NCBI GenBank assembly: GCA_050247515.1
Contig: JBFWUB010000004.1
Coordinates: 186,001 to 250,000, forward strand
DNA: 64,000 nucleotides
Direction of reading: 5' to 3'
Source: RAM1 sp050247515
GTDB taxonomy: Bacteria; Pseudomonadota; Gammaproteobacteria; Burkholderiales; Burkholderiaceae_C
Shown: one piece after another, positions 32,860 through 41,592 of the stretch
Position numbering within the stretch: the stretch's first letter is position 1
Layout of the letters: each line of letters starts with the position of its first letter
The notes under the pieces: generated by a model
The model's input: only the letters and a program-made list of their open reading frames with translations
Told to the model about the DNA's origin: nothing
The model's database searches: none
Program-made: the position numbers and the translations under genes

Positions 32860-33090
32860 ATGGCAACCGATCTTTCATTTACCTACCTCACGTCCACTGT
32901 TGTTCCGCTTATCAAAACGGATCAGGCCGCTATCCAGACAGCCATCGAAGACATGGACGGGGATGCCAGCGTGACCAAGATGCTGGAATTGCAGATGGTG
33001 ATGCAGCAAACCAACATGCGGCTTGAAATTTCATCCACGCTGGTCAAGCAGATGGGCGATGCGATGAAGGGCTGCATCCAGAAGGCCTGA
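32860..33090 (+). CDS. sctF: T3SS needle protein SctF
   Basis: 76 residues with the needle helix-turn-helix: a polar N-terminus, a loop around MDGDASVTKM and the conserved C-terminal helix LELQMVMQQTNMRLEISSTL ending KGCIQKA. Preceded by AGGAGAA; the upstream in-frame extension is not needle-like. A Cys three codons from the end is unusual. Confidence 0.9.
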   Translation: MATDLSFTYLTSTVVPLIKTDQAAIQTAIEDMDGDASVTKMLELQMVMQQTNMRLEISSTLVKQMGDAMKGCIQKA

Positions 33091-33104
33091 CCTGGAGCCA
33101 CACC

Positions 33105-33404
33105 ATGAGCTTGTACGTCAGACCCACCAACGACACGCCGCCGACGGCTTATGGCGGCCCCCCTGCGGCACCGAAACCCAGCGCCCACCCGGCGGCTGCA
33201 CCGGGAGCCGACGTCATGAAGCAGCTGGACGAGGCCACCGAGGCCTTGAGCACTCTTCTGACTGGCGTGGACAACCAGCCCACTGTTCAGACCCAGCTGC
33301 AAGTGCAGGCCACCGTGCAGGAGGTGCGCATATTGCCCGAGCTTCAGGCCACGCTGAACAAGCAGTACCGCGAAGCCCAGGAAGCCACCATCGCCAAAGT
33401 GTGA
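33105..33404 (+). CDS. Small unknown T3SS-operon protein with Pro-rich N-terminus
   Basis: 99 residues. The first ~35 are Pro/Ala-rich; the rest is predicted helix (MKQLDEATEALSTLLTGVD, ILPELQATLNKQYREAQEA). It follows the needle gene by 14 nt. I do not recognise it. The disordered N-terminus suggests a secreted substrate or a needle accessory. Confidence 0.6.
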   Translation: MSLYVRPTNDTPPTAYGGPPAAPKPSAHPAAAPGADVMKQLDEATEALSTLLTGVDNQPTVQTQLQVQATVQEVRILPELQATLNKQYREAQEATIAKV

Positions 33405-33442
33405 CCAGGCGAGCCACACGAGAGTAACCGAGGAGTCTGTAA

Positions 33443-34975
33443 ATGAAGCGCGACTGGTCAGACGGCTACGTAGCCGACATCACCTACTCACACGGCTACT
33501 TCCACGAGCTGTCGCCGTCGTACTTGCGGTGGCACCTGCTCGTCAACGGGCAGGCGCTGCCGTCGGACGGCGGCGCCTACACCTACTGCGAACTGGGCTA
33601 CGGCCAGGGCGTGTCGGCCAACCTGCACGCCGCGGCCAACCCGCGCGGCGAGTTCTGGGGCACCGACTTCAACCCCGACCATGCGTTGTACGCACGGGCG
33701 ATGGCGCGGCAGTCGGGCGTCAACGCCCAGTGGCTGGACCTGAGCTTCGAGGCCATGCTGGACACGCCCACGCCGCCGTTCGATTTCATCGTGCTGCACG
33801 GCGTGTGGTCGTGGGTCAGCCCGGCCGCCCAGCATGCGCTGGTCGAATTCATGCGGCGCAAGCTCAAGCCCGGCGGCGCGGTCTTCATGAGCTACAACGT
33901 GCTGCCCGGCTGGAACGCGGAAAAACCCCTGCGCGACCTGCTGTACCTGCACACCGAACATGCGGGCGCGCCCGACGCGCCCACGCCCGCGCGCATCGCG
34001 CAGGCGCTGAAGTTCGCGCAGTCGCTGCGCCGCCACGGGAGCGCGTTCTTTACCGAAAACACCCGCGCCAGCCAGGCACTGGACGACATGCTGCGCCAGG
34101 ACCCGGGCAGCCTCGCGCATGAATACTTCAACCAGTCGTGGTGCCTGAGCTACTTTGCGCAGGTGCAGCAGCAACTGCAGGCCGCGCGGCTGAATTTCGC
34201 CTGCTCGGTGCACCTGTCGGACGTGGCGGGCGAGGTGCGCGACCGGCTGGCCGGCGCGGGCTTCATCGACGCGCAGCTGGGCGCGCCCCTGCGCGAGACG
34301 GCGGCCGACTTCGTGCTGAACCGGCGCTTCAGGCGCGACGTGTTCACGCGCGGGTCCATGCGCCTGGACGCAGCCGGGCGTCAGGCCGCGCTGGACGAGG
34401 TGAAATTCGTGCTGGCCCGGCCTGCCGCCGACGTGCAGATGTTCCTGTCCACCCCCTACGGCAAGATGGCGCTGGACGAAGCGCGCCTGCGCCCGCTGCT
34501 GGAGCGGCTGGCCGCCGCGCAGCAGCCGCTGAGCCTGGCCGCGCTGCGCGCCGACACGGCGCTGGCGGACTGGCCGGTGGACGACCTGGTGCTGAACCTG
34601 TCGCGCCTGGTCGCGCGGCGTGACGTGTGCCCCGTGTTTGCCGACGACGCACAGCGCGCGCGCGACGCGCATGCCCAGGCGTTCAACGAGGTCATCGCCA
34701 GGCAGTCACTGACCGACAACACCCTGCGCACTCTGGCATCGCCGGTGGCGGGCAGCGGCATCGACAGCAGCCGGCTGGAGCGGCTGTTCTGGCTGGCCTG
34801 GCAGGGCGGCGCACGCAGCGCCGCCGAGCTGGGCCGGGCCGTGACCGCCGAAGGCGCACCGGCGGCCACCCTGGAAGAGCATGAACAGCAGGCGGAGCAT
34901 TTCGTAGCCGTGACGGTACCGGTCTGGCAGCGCCTGGGCCTGCTCGCCAACCGCGCGGCCAAGCCGCGCAAATGA
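33443..34975 (+). CDS. SAM-dependent methyltransferase with MethyTransf_Reg-type C-terminal domain
   Basis: 510 residues. The Rossmann motif I (YCELGYGQGVSANLHAA) starts near residue 50, FWGTDFNPDH is the acidic loop, and FDFIVLHGVWSWVSPAAQ plus RRKLKPGGAVFMSYNVLPGW continue a class I methyltransferase. The C-terminal half has DDMLRQDPGSLAHEYFN and a regulatory-domain pattern. Similar proteins occur in T3SS and other secretion loci. GNAT acetyltransferase next. Target unknown; possibly a cell-surface or secretion component. Confidence 0.85.
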   Translation: MKRDWSDGYVADITYSHGYFHELSPSYLRWHLLVNGQALPSDGGAYTYCELGYGQGVSANLHAAANPRGEFWGTDFNPDHALYARAMARQSGVNAQWLDLSFEAMLDTPTPPFDFIVLHGVWSWVSPAAQHALVEFMRRKLKPGGAVFMSYNVLPGWNAEKPLRDLLYLHTEHAGAPDAPTPARIAQALKFAQSLRRHGSAFFTENTRASQALDDMLRQDPGSLAHEYFNQSWCLSYFAQVQQQLQAARLNFACSVHLSDVAGEVRDRLAGAGFIDAQLGAPLRETAADFVLNRRFRRDVFTRGSMRLDAAGRQAALDEVKFVLARPAADVQMFLSTPYGKMALDEARLRPLLERLAAAQQPLSLAALRADTALADWPVDDLVLNLSRLVARRDVCPVFADDAQRARDAHAQAFNEVIARQSLTDNTLRTLASPVAGSGIDSSRLERLFWLAWQGGARSAAELGRAVTAEGAPAATLEEHEQQAEHFVAVTVPVWQRLGLLANRAAKPRK

Positions 34976-35000
34976 AGCAACCCGAACGCAAGGAGCCGCC

Positions 35001-35630
35001 ATGGCCGTGATCGACGAACGACCTCTGTCAGCGCCGGCGCAGCCGCCGCGCAGCATGGCACCACCCCGGCCTGAGCGGGGCGCCATCTGGCTGGAAACGC
35101 CCGAGTGGCAATTGATGACCGTGACGCCCGCCTTCGCACCGCTGCTGGCGCGGCTGCACCAACGCAACGGCGATCACTTCCGCCTGGCCATGTCGCTGGA
35201 GCCGGGCATGACCGAAGCGGCGTTCTGGGAGCCGGTGCTGCGCGACCAGCAGCGCGCCTTCAATGACGGCACGGGCGTGTTTCTGGTGGGCTTCCTCAAG
35301 AACAGCGCCCAGCCCGAGGTGGGCTGCGTCGTCAGCTTCTCGGGCATCGTGCACGACGAATTCGACTGCTGCTGGCTGGGCTTTCGCATGGACCGCGCGC
35401 TGCAGGGCCGCGGCCTGATGCGCGCCGCGCTGGCGCCGGCCATCCAGGCCACGTTAGCGCGACACAAGCTGCACCGCATCATGGCCTCGCATCAGCCTGA
35501 GAACCTGCGCAGCGCCGCCGTGCTGCGCCGCCTGGGCTTTGGCATTGAAGGCTATTCGCGCGACTTCATGAAAGTCAATGGCGTGTGGAAGGACAACGTA
35601 CTGTTGTCGCTGATCGCGCCGAACGTTTGA
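35001..35630 (+). CDS. GNAT N-acetyltransferase, RimJ/RimL type
   Basis: 209 residues. The GNAT core includes WLGFRMDRALQGRGLMRAAL (Q-G-R-G acetyl-CoA binding loop) and the RimJ-like LHRIMASHQPENLRSAAVLR with GFGIEGYSRDFMKVNGVWKD. The first ~30 residues are Pro-rich and not part of the fold. It follows the methyltransferase by 25 nt. A modifier of a T3SS or surface protein is inferred; no substrate can be read. Confidence 0.85.
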   Translation: MAVIDERPLSAPAQPPRSMAPPRPERGAIWLETPEWQLMTVTPAFAPLLARLHQRNGDHFRLAMSLEPGMTEAAFWEPVLRDQQRAFNDGTGVFLVGFLKNSAQPEVGCVVSFSGIVHDEFDCCWLGFRMDRALQGRGLMRAALAPAIQATLARHKLHRIMASHQPENLRSAAVLRRLGFGIEGYSRDFMKVNGVWKDNVLLSLIAPNV

Positions 35631-35656
35631 ACCCCACCTGTCAAGGAATTTCCAGT

Positions 35657-38641
35657 ATGTCAATCCAGAGTACGCCGCTCAGTTGGGGCGCCAGTGTGCA
35701 GGGCGCCTTTTTTCGGGACATGGAGAAAAAGGACGGCGCCAGCGACTTCACGCCGGCGGCGGCCACCGCAGACGCCGAGGATGGCCTGAAAGTACTGCGC
35801 AACGACATTGCCACTGGCACCCGCGAGGAACGTGAGCTGGCGGTGGACATTCTGGTCAATCTGGCGGCGGGCACGGGCGACGACGCCAGGAAAGCGCAGG
35901 ACGCCTTGCGCAGCGTATACGCCAACCCCGGGTGCAGCGATGCTTCCAGCAGCACACACGTGCGCCGCGACATCGAGCGACTGGCGCACCGGCTGTGTCA
36001 GCTGGCGCTGGACCCGCCGTCGACGGATGGCAAGGCGCTGGGGAGCAACCCGCAGCTGTTCAACCAGCCCGACGCACTGTCGCTGACGGTCGCCTACCTG
36101 GGCGCACGGGCGCCGGAGCCACCGAACGGCAACAACGGCGGAGCGATGAAAAGCCACATAGAGACGTTCATGAAACACCGGGTGCCCGCGGCGCCCGTGG
36201 GTGTGCAATTTCTGGGCTCGGGTCGGACCATCGACGGAGGCGAGCTGCTCCCGGCGGCGAACAAGCTCAAAGCGTTCTCGGAGAAGCCGGTGCTGCTGGA
36301 GCTTTATCCGGACACTGCCGATGCGCAGCTCCAGCAGAAAAAATTTGTCGATCCCTTGAAAGCTCTGGTTGACGGCCTGAAGGCTAGCCCTTGGAATTGC
36401 GCCGCCGCGCTCATCAACGTCGGTGACCCGGGATTCCAGCACTGGATGCCGTTGGTTCTGCACCAGGATGCGGACAAAAATGTCCAGTGCCATGTGATGG
36501 ATTCCGACAAGACGGCCTGTGAGAACCACGACGTTCATTCCCGGCTTGAGAAGTCGCTGAAAGAGGTGTTTGGGAACACCGACCACGTGCATATCCACAA
36601 GTCGGACATGCAGAACAAGCCGGCGGGCGCGCAGGCCTGCGGCGCTCTGTCGCTCAATCTGCTGGCCGCCGTTGATCGGCAGATCCAGTTCAAGGAATTC
36701 CAAGCCGAGGTGCAGCCTTGGGAGAAAGAGGCAAGCATCGACTGCGGCATCGATGATTTCGACATGGAGGGATTCATCAAGGACCACATGGCCGAGTGGA
36801 ACGCCCTGGATGATGAAAGCCAGCAGGCCCGCATGGCGGCGACGCGGGCTGAATTGCTGGACGCCTGGTCCGAAATCCCGCTCCCCGCCGCGTCGCCTGC
36901 TGGGTCTGTGCCCGTCGCTCCGCAGCCCGATGTGCAACTGGCGCCGATGCCGGAGCAGGTGCAGGAGTCGGTGCAGGAGCAGGTGGACATCGCGAACCCT
37001 CTGCCTCTGGGCAGCGACCCCCCAATGGATGCGGTTGTTGTGCCGCCAGCTGACCTGCCGGCCCCGCCGGCCAATCTGCCAGCCCATCCGGTGGTTAGCG
37101 GCTTTGGGCTGTCGCGCGCCAGCACGGGCGAGGTCCACTGCGGGATCGCAAACCTGCAGCTGGGGCTGCAGCGCTTGTATGAGTCAGAGAAATTTGGCCT
37201 GACGGACACGCAGCGTCAACGCAAGCTGCTGCATGCGGAATCGGCATTCCAGGGCGTTCCCGGCGCACTCAAGCAACTGGCGAAACGGACCAGGGATGCG
37301 CGCGAGGCAGCCAAGGTGCTGGAAAAGCAATTGCCCCATGAGAAAGGGCGGGCCCTGACCAACTACCTGCTAGGCAACGGGATCTTCACGAAGCAGATGG
37401 GCAATGTGAGCGAGCTATTGCAGAAAATTGCCGGGCTGGCAGACGATGTGGGCTGCGCTGACCCCAGCAGGCGGAAAAAGGCTTTGGAGAACCTGAAATT
37501 TGCCCAAATCGGGCTGGCGCAGTCGTTGCAGCAACTGATGGAAGGCGCCGATGCGGCGCACAAGGAGCTTCAGGCGCTGGCGTCGGACTCGAAATTGAGC
37601 AAGGGCCAAAAGGCGGCGAGCGTCGCCGCGCTGCAGAGTTTCCTGGTCATGCACGCAGAGTTGACGGCGGGGCTGGCGCCGCTGCAAACGCTGGAGGCGG
37701 ACCTGGCCACCAAGCCAGGGGAAGTCGCGCCCCAGTTGCGCCCGTTGTCAGGGGCATCGGCGGCGACCCAGCCTCTCACGGGCGCCGACAAGGCCGCACT
37801 GGAGGCGATGAAGTTCAAGTTCAAAGCTGGGGACAACGCTGGCTATGAATCTCTCTTGAACCGTGGAAACCGGACGATGAATTCGGCCATGCCGCAGCTG
37901 CCTTCGGCAAAAAAAGCCGGGCTGCTCGACCGGTTGTTGCGACGCGATCCCCACCCATCCGGCGGCCCGGCGGCTGCGCCCGTGGACCTGTCGGCCGACG
38001 AAGCGGCGGGCGGCATCGGCGAGCTGGCCAAGCTGGATCGTCTGTTACAGGCCATGCGCCGTGGCGTGGGCCGATCTCCGAGCCCCTTGTTCCATGGCAA
38101 CCGCGGCGCCAACCTGGTCAGCGCCACGCAGTGCTTGAGTATGCTCGTTGGCATTCAGATGTTGACTGCGCCCGCGCTGGCCGCCAACAATATGGTGAAA
38201 GCGGCGGTCGCCGATGATACGGGCCCTGAACTCCAGCGGGCGGCGCAGGAACTGTCCAAACTGCCGCGGCACGTCGAATCCATGGAAGAGGCCATTCAGG
38301 AGCTGGAGAACATCCTGGCAACGCCCGCCGGGCCGCTGGAAGTGCCCGGACCACACGTTCACGAGCGACGCGTGCAGCGCAAGGAACTGCTTGCCGATGC
38401 ACAAGCGCTGCTCACCCAGTTGCGGCAGACGGTGGACGCACTGCGCAAGCCGGACAGCATCGTGAGTCGGACCCAGGGCATGATGGCGGCGATGACCAAA
38501 AGCCCCAAAGAGGCTGCGAAGTTCATCAAGAATATGGTGAAGCCCAGCATACCCGCGCCGGATGCGCAGCCCGCGTCCAGCTCCGCCGTTTTGGCGCCGC
38601 CGCCCTTGCTTAGCGAAAGCCAAAAATCAAGGAATGCCTGA
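35657..38641 (+). CDS. Candidate T3SS effector with YopJ-like / CE-clan cysteine transferase domain, 994 aa
   Basis: Residues ~165-345 resemble YopJ (C55) or related CE-clan enzymes: PGFQHWMPLVLH with His262, CHVMDSDK with Asp282, and DMQNKPAGAQACGALSLNLL with Cys328. Spacings 20 and 46 are close to those of YopJ's His109, Glu128 and Cys172. YopJ-family proteins acetylate or cleave host proteins. The middle (410-480) is Pro-rich, and the rest (to 994) is helical with no recognised domain; two hydrophobic stretches lie near residues 820-860. AAGGAA before the Met. It is the last gene of the plus-strand T3SS operon. The N-terminus is Ser/Ala-rich. No chaperone lies next to it. Confidence 0.6.
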   Translation: MSIQSTPLSWGASVQGAFFRDMEKKDGASDFTPAAATADAEDGLKVLRNDIATGTREERELAVDILVNLAAGTGDDARKAQDALRSVYANPGCSDASSSTHVRRDIERLAHRLCQLALDPPSTDGKALGSNPQLFNQPDALSLTVAYLGARAPEPPNGNNGGAMKSHIETFMKHRVPAAPVGVQFLGSGRTIDGGELLPAANKLKAFSEKPVLLELYPDTADAQLQQKKFVDPLKALVDGLKASPWNCAAALINVGDPGFQHWMPLVLHQDADKNVQCHVMDSDKTACENHDVHSRLEKSLKEVFGNTDHVHIHKSDMQNKPAGAQACGALSLNLLAAVDRQIQFKEFQAEVQPWEKEASIDCGIDDFDMEGFIKDHMAEWNALDDESQQARMAATRAELLDAWSEIPLPAASPAGSVPVAPQPDVQLAPMPEQVQESVQEQVDIANPLPLGSDPPMDAVVVPPADLPAPPANLPAHPVVSGFGLSRASTGEVHCGIANLQLGLQRLYESEKFGLTDTQRQRKLLHAESAFQGVPGALKQLAKRTRDAREAAKVLEKQLPHEKGRALTNYLLGNGIFTKQMGNVSELLQKIAGLADDVGCADPSRRKKALENLKFAQIGLAQSLQQLMEGADAAHKELQALASDSKLSKGQKAASVAALQSFLVMHAELTAGLAPLQTLEADLATKPGEVAPQLRPLSGASAATQPLTGADKAALEAMKFKFKAGDNAGYESLLNRGNRTMNSAMPQLPSAKKAGLLDRLLRRDPHPSGGPAAAPVDLSADEAAGGIGELAKLDRLLQAMRRGVGRSPSPLFHGNRGANLVSATQCLSMLVGIQMLTAPALAANNMVKAAVADDTGPELQRAAQELSKLPRHVESMEEAIQELENILATPAGPLEVPGPHVHERRVQRKELLADAQALLTQLRQTVDALRKPDSIVSRTQGMMAAMTKSPKEAAKFIKNMVKPSIPAPDAQPASSSAVLAPPPLLSESQKSRNA

Positions 38642-38662
38642 ACAGCTCAACCGGCTGACGCT

Positions 38663-38806
38663 TTGAGACGGCGCCGCGCCCAGCTCGACGAAGAACAGCG
38701 CCGGCGAGCGGGACCCGGGATGCGCCAGACCAGCAAGGGCAAGCCGTGGTACTTCGGGATGAAGGCGCACATCGCGGACTTGTTGCACGGCAAGGAGCAG
38801 CAGGTC
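38663..38806 (+). pseudogene. IS5-family transposase remnant
   Basis: The reading frame gives GPGMRQTSKGKPWYFGMKAHI, the well-known IS5 transposase block, then jumps straight to ADLLHGKEQQV, which in intact IS5 transposases lies well downstream. So an internal segment is missing, and no start, catalytic DDE set or terminal repeats remain. It sits 22 nt after the effector stop, a typical island-edge scar. Confidence 0.75.
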
Positions 38807-38826
38807 TCACATGCTCAGGTCCCGCA

Positions 38827-39660
38827 TCAGGTCGTGTCGACCACCCGCAACCCTGCCTCCTGAAACCGCAGCCTTTTCAAGCCCAGGCCGCCGGTCGTCT
38901 CGTGCGGCGGGCGGTCCAGTGGGCGCACCGTCACAAACTGGCGCGTGCATTCCTCGACGAATGATCCCTGCAGCAGCGCCGGCGTGCCTTGCGCGCCCAG
39001 GGTGACCGGCGTGCCGCGGCGCATTTGCTGCACCTCGTCAAACCCCGGCAGCCGGTCTGACAGCAGCCGCAGCTGGGTGGTGGGGCCCCAGCGCAGCCGC
39101 CAGGCGCCCGGCGGCAACGGGGGCATGGGCAGCACGATCGGCAGGGCGCCCGCGCGCAACATCTGCGGTGCCTGCGCCGGTTCGGGCAGCAGCGCCAGCC
39201 ACAGATGGCACTCGCGCTGTTTCAGCGCCAGCAGGGTTACGGGCGTGCCGTTGAGCAGCACCACGTCGCCCGGCCGAAGGCAGGCGATGGCCTGGTCACG
39301 CATCAGCGGCGCGCCCGCGGGGGTGCCGATGCGCAGGTCCGCGCTGCCATGGTCCAGGTGGTAGACGGTTTCACCGTCGCCCATGCAGGAATGGGCGCGG
39401 CTCGCGGCGCGCAGGTCGGCGTGGCCGCTGCCGGCCACCACCACCACCGTGGGCCGGCCGCGTACCACGCCGGCCTGGTGGAAGCGGCCCGGGTGACCCA
39501 GCACCGTGACGTGCGTGCCCCAGTCGCAGCGCATCCACTGGGCAAAGCCGGGGTCCGGCGGCGTGACGCCAGCGCTGGCCAACGCCGCGGGTGCGCTGAC
39601 GGTCCGGGGCAGGAACGAGGGGTACTTCACGGCGGCGGATGGTCCGGTGTGTCCATCCAT
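38827..39660 (-). CDS. Unknown protein, 277 aa, preceded by T3SS promoter motif
   Basis: Not recognised. Soluble and beta-rich: WMRCDWGTHVTVLGHPGRF, RPTVVVVAGSGHADL and DVVLLNGTPVTLLALKQREC. Seven cysteines near the ends of strands are unusual. N-terminal ~35 residues are polar and Pro-rich as in T3SS substrates. The motif ATACCTC-like copy ends 25 nt upstream (39686-39699), so it is likely in the T3SS regulon. An effector or regulator is inferred; nothing identifies its activity. It lies downstream of the response regulator by 87 nt. Confidence 0.7.
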   Translation of the reverse strand: MDGHTGPSAAVKYPSFLPRTVSAPAALASAGVTPPDPGFAQWMRCDWGTHVTVLGHPGRFHQAGVVRGRPTVVVVAGSGHADLRAASRAHSCMGDGETVYHLDHGSADLRIGTPAGAPLMRDQAIACLRPGDVVLLNGTPVTLLALKQRECHLWLALLPEPAQAPQMLRAGALPIVLPMPPLPPGAWRLRWGPTTQLRLLSDRLPGFDEVQQMRRGTPVTLGAQGTPALLQGSFVEECTRQFVTVRPLDRPPHETTGGLGLKRLRFQEAGLRVVDTT

Positions 39661-39685
39661 GCTAGGCCGCGGTGGCCCGTCATTC

Positions 39686-39699
39686 AGCTATACCGAGGT
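39686..39699 (-). promoter_or_regulatory. T3SS promoter motif copy upstream of the 39660 gene
   Basis: On the minus strand ACCTCGGTATAGCT, an exact 14-base match to the copy at 26528-26541, in the same orientation relative to its gene and at a distance (25 nt) like that at sctW (23 nt). Confidence 0.55.
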
Positions 39700-39747
39700 C
39701 GGCGTTTCGCGAGCGCAACCATCAGTAGGGGTGGGCAGCGCCTTGCG

Positions 39748-40491
39748 TCAGACGGCAGCGCCCCAGCCTGTGTTGCCGTGCAATGGGCGCTCCGGTGGGG
39801 CCGGCGGCATCGGCAAGTCGCCCAGCGGCGCAGGCAGCGTGACCTGCGGGTTCCGGGTCTCGGCGCAGTCCACACCCAGGCGCCGGATCGCCACCACGGC
39901 CTGCGTGCGGTTGACCACGCCCAGCAGCCGGAAGATGGCGGTCAGGTGGGTCTTGACGGTGATTTCTGCCAGGCCCAGGCGGATGCCGATTTCCTTGTTC
40001 GGGTGACCGTTCATCAGCAGCGTGGCGATTTCCTGCTGGCGCGGTGTCAGGCCCCGGCCCAGTTCCTGGCCCACGGCCAGTTGGCCCGTGGGCCGTATCC
40101 ATTTGTGGCTGGCCGCCGGCTGCAGGGTGCCGCTCAGCGCCTGCTCCACCGTGGCCTGCAGCACCTCGCGGGGCACGCCCTTGGACACCACCGCGCCTGC
40201 GCCGGCGCGCATGGCCGAGGCGATTTCCTGGCGATGCTCGGACGCGGACACGACCACCACGGTGGCGCAGCAGGCCTGGCGGAACAGCGTGATCGCGTCC
40301 ACGCCCGACGCCCCGGGCAGGCCCAGGTCCAGCAGCACCAGGTCCACGGCGTGTTCGCGGACCTTGTGCAGGCCTTCCTCGGCCGTGGCCGCGCAGATCA
40401 CCCGACGTCCGCCGGGCTCTTCAACCAGGCGGGTCAAGGCATCGCGAAACATGGGGTGGTCATCAACCACCAGTACGGTCTTGTTCATCAT
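39748..40491 (-). CDS. NarL/FixJ-type response regulator
   Basis: 247 residues. Receiver domain with VLVVDDHPMFRDAL and phosphorylation Asp55 in LVLLDLGLPG, then a LuxR-type helix-turn-helix (LTPRQQEIATLLMNGHPNKE, ITVKTHLTAIFRLLGVVNRT). AGGAGCC precedes two adjacent ATG codons, so the start is one of two. It lies 16 nt after the histidine kinase gene. The nearby T3SS island suggests, but does not show, a link; the usual role is transcription control. Confidence 0.92.
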   Translation of the reverse strand: MMNKTVLVVDDHPMFRDALTRLVEEPGGRRVICAATAEEGLHKVREHAVDLVLLDLGLPGASGVDAITLFRQACCATVVVVSASEHRQEIASAMRAGAGAVVSKGVPREVLQATVEQALSGTLQPAASHKWIRPTGQLAVGQELGRGLTPRQQEIATLLMNGHPNKEIGIRLGLAEITVKTHLTAIFRLLGVVNRTQAVVAIRRLGVDCAETRNPQVTLPAPLGDLPMPPAPPERPLHGNTGWGAAV

Positions 40492-40507
40492 GGCTCCTGA
40501 AGGGTTG

Positions 40508-41419
40508 CTACAGATCGGTACGCACCAGCGGCAAGTCGATGGCGAACATCGAGCCGCGCCCGGGGGCGGATCGCACCACAACCGGCGCGCGCAGCGCGCG
40601 CGCCAGCCGCTCGACGATGGCCAGGCCCAGGCCAAAGCCTTCGTGCTGGTCGGGCCGGTGTGGCGTCAGCTTGCAAAACGGGCTGAACACCGCCTGCTGC
40701 TGCGCCAGCGGGATGCCGCAGCCGTTGTCGTAAACCGCCAGGCGCAATGTGCTGCCGCGCACGCGGCAGGCCACCAGCACGCGCCCGCCGCGCGCATGGC
40801 GCAGCGCGTTGCTGGTGAAGTTCATGAGGATGCGCTCGACCATGACCGGGTCGCTGTGAACCCGGTAGCCGCCCGGGCGTACCTGAAGCCGCACGTTGCG
40901 CGCGCGCGCCAGCGGCGCGAACGCGTGCTCGGTGCGTGCCAGCAGCCGGTCCAGGCTGAAGACGCTGGTACAGGCCTGGGGTGGGCCCGCCTGCAGCGCA
41001 GACAGGCCCAACAGGTTGTGGAACATCTCGTGCAGGTCTCCCGCGCAGGCCCTGGCATCGTCCAGCGTGCGGCGCCCGGCTGGCGCCAGGGGCACCTGGG
41101 ACAACTCCCCCAGATAGAGGGCCAGGGCATGCAGAGGCTGGCGCAGGTCGTGGCTGGCTTCGGCCAGGGCGCGCAGTTGCAGTTGGCAGGTGCGCTGCGC
41201 GCCCTGGTGGGCATGCCGCACGCCCGCCATGAAAACCAGCGCACCCAGCGCCGCCTGCCAGAGCAGGGCGGTGCCATCCAGCCCTGCCAGGTTCCAGAGC
41301 GTCCAGATGGCCAGGGCACCGGCGGCCAGCGCGGCCGGCGCGCGCCAGGGCCGGGCGGCTGCCAGCCAGGACGTGGTGCGAATGTGATGAGGCAGCCGCT
41401 GTGCAAACCAGGTCGTCAT
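40508..41419 (-). CDS. Membrane sensor histidine kinase
   Basis: 303 residues: two N-terminal membrane helices (about 26-68) with little periplasmic domain, H-box ASHDLRQPLHALALYL with His90, N-box MNFTSNALRHARGG and G-boxes VYDNGCGIP and GFGLGLAIVER. Cognate of the response regulator downstream. With almost no outside sensor region, it may sense the membrane or a partner. The 41420-41592 spacer upstream holds its promoter and that of the azoR stop end. Confidence 0.92.
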   Translation of the reverse strand: MTTWFAQRLPHHIRTTSWLAAARPWRAPAALAAGALAIWTLWNLAGLDGTALLWQAALGALVFMAGVRHAHQGAQRTCQLQLRALAEASHDLRQPLHALALYLGELSQVPLAPAGRRTLDDARACAGDLHEMFHNLLGLSALQAGPPQACTSVFSLDRLLARTEHAFAPLARARNVRLQVRPGGYRVHSDPVMVERILMNFTSNALRHARGGRVLVACRVRGSTLRLAVYDNGCGIPLAQQQAVFSPFCKLTPHRPDQHEGFGLGLAIVERLARALRAPVVVRSAPGRGSMFAIDLPLVRTDL

Positions 41420-41592
41420 GGTGCCCGCCTTGTATGAACTGGGCGGGCTGCCTTGTGGCTGTATGTTCTAATACCCGCGAATTACTCCCTGCAGCAAATA
41501 GTTACCTAAAGTAATCATTAATTCAAGTTGTATAGGGTGCAAGTATTCATACTTTTGGTGCCTGCTGTCACATGCGCGACTCTGCGAGGCTT

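Noticed and set aside
40022..41437. 471-codon plus-strand open frame
   Set aside because: Antisense to the histidine kinase and response regulator, both with complete motifs; composition His/Gln/Arg-rich as in shadow frames.
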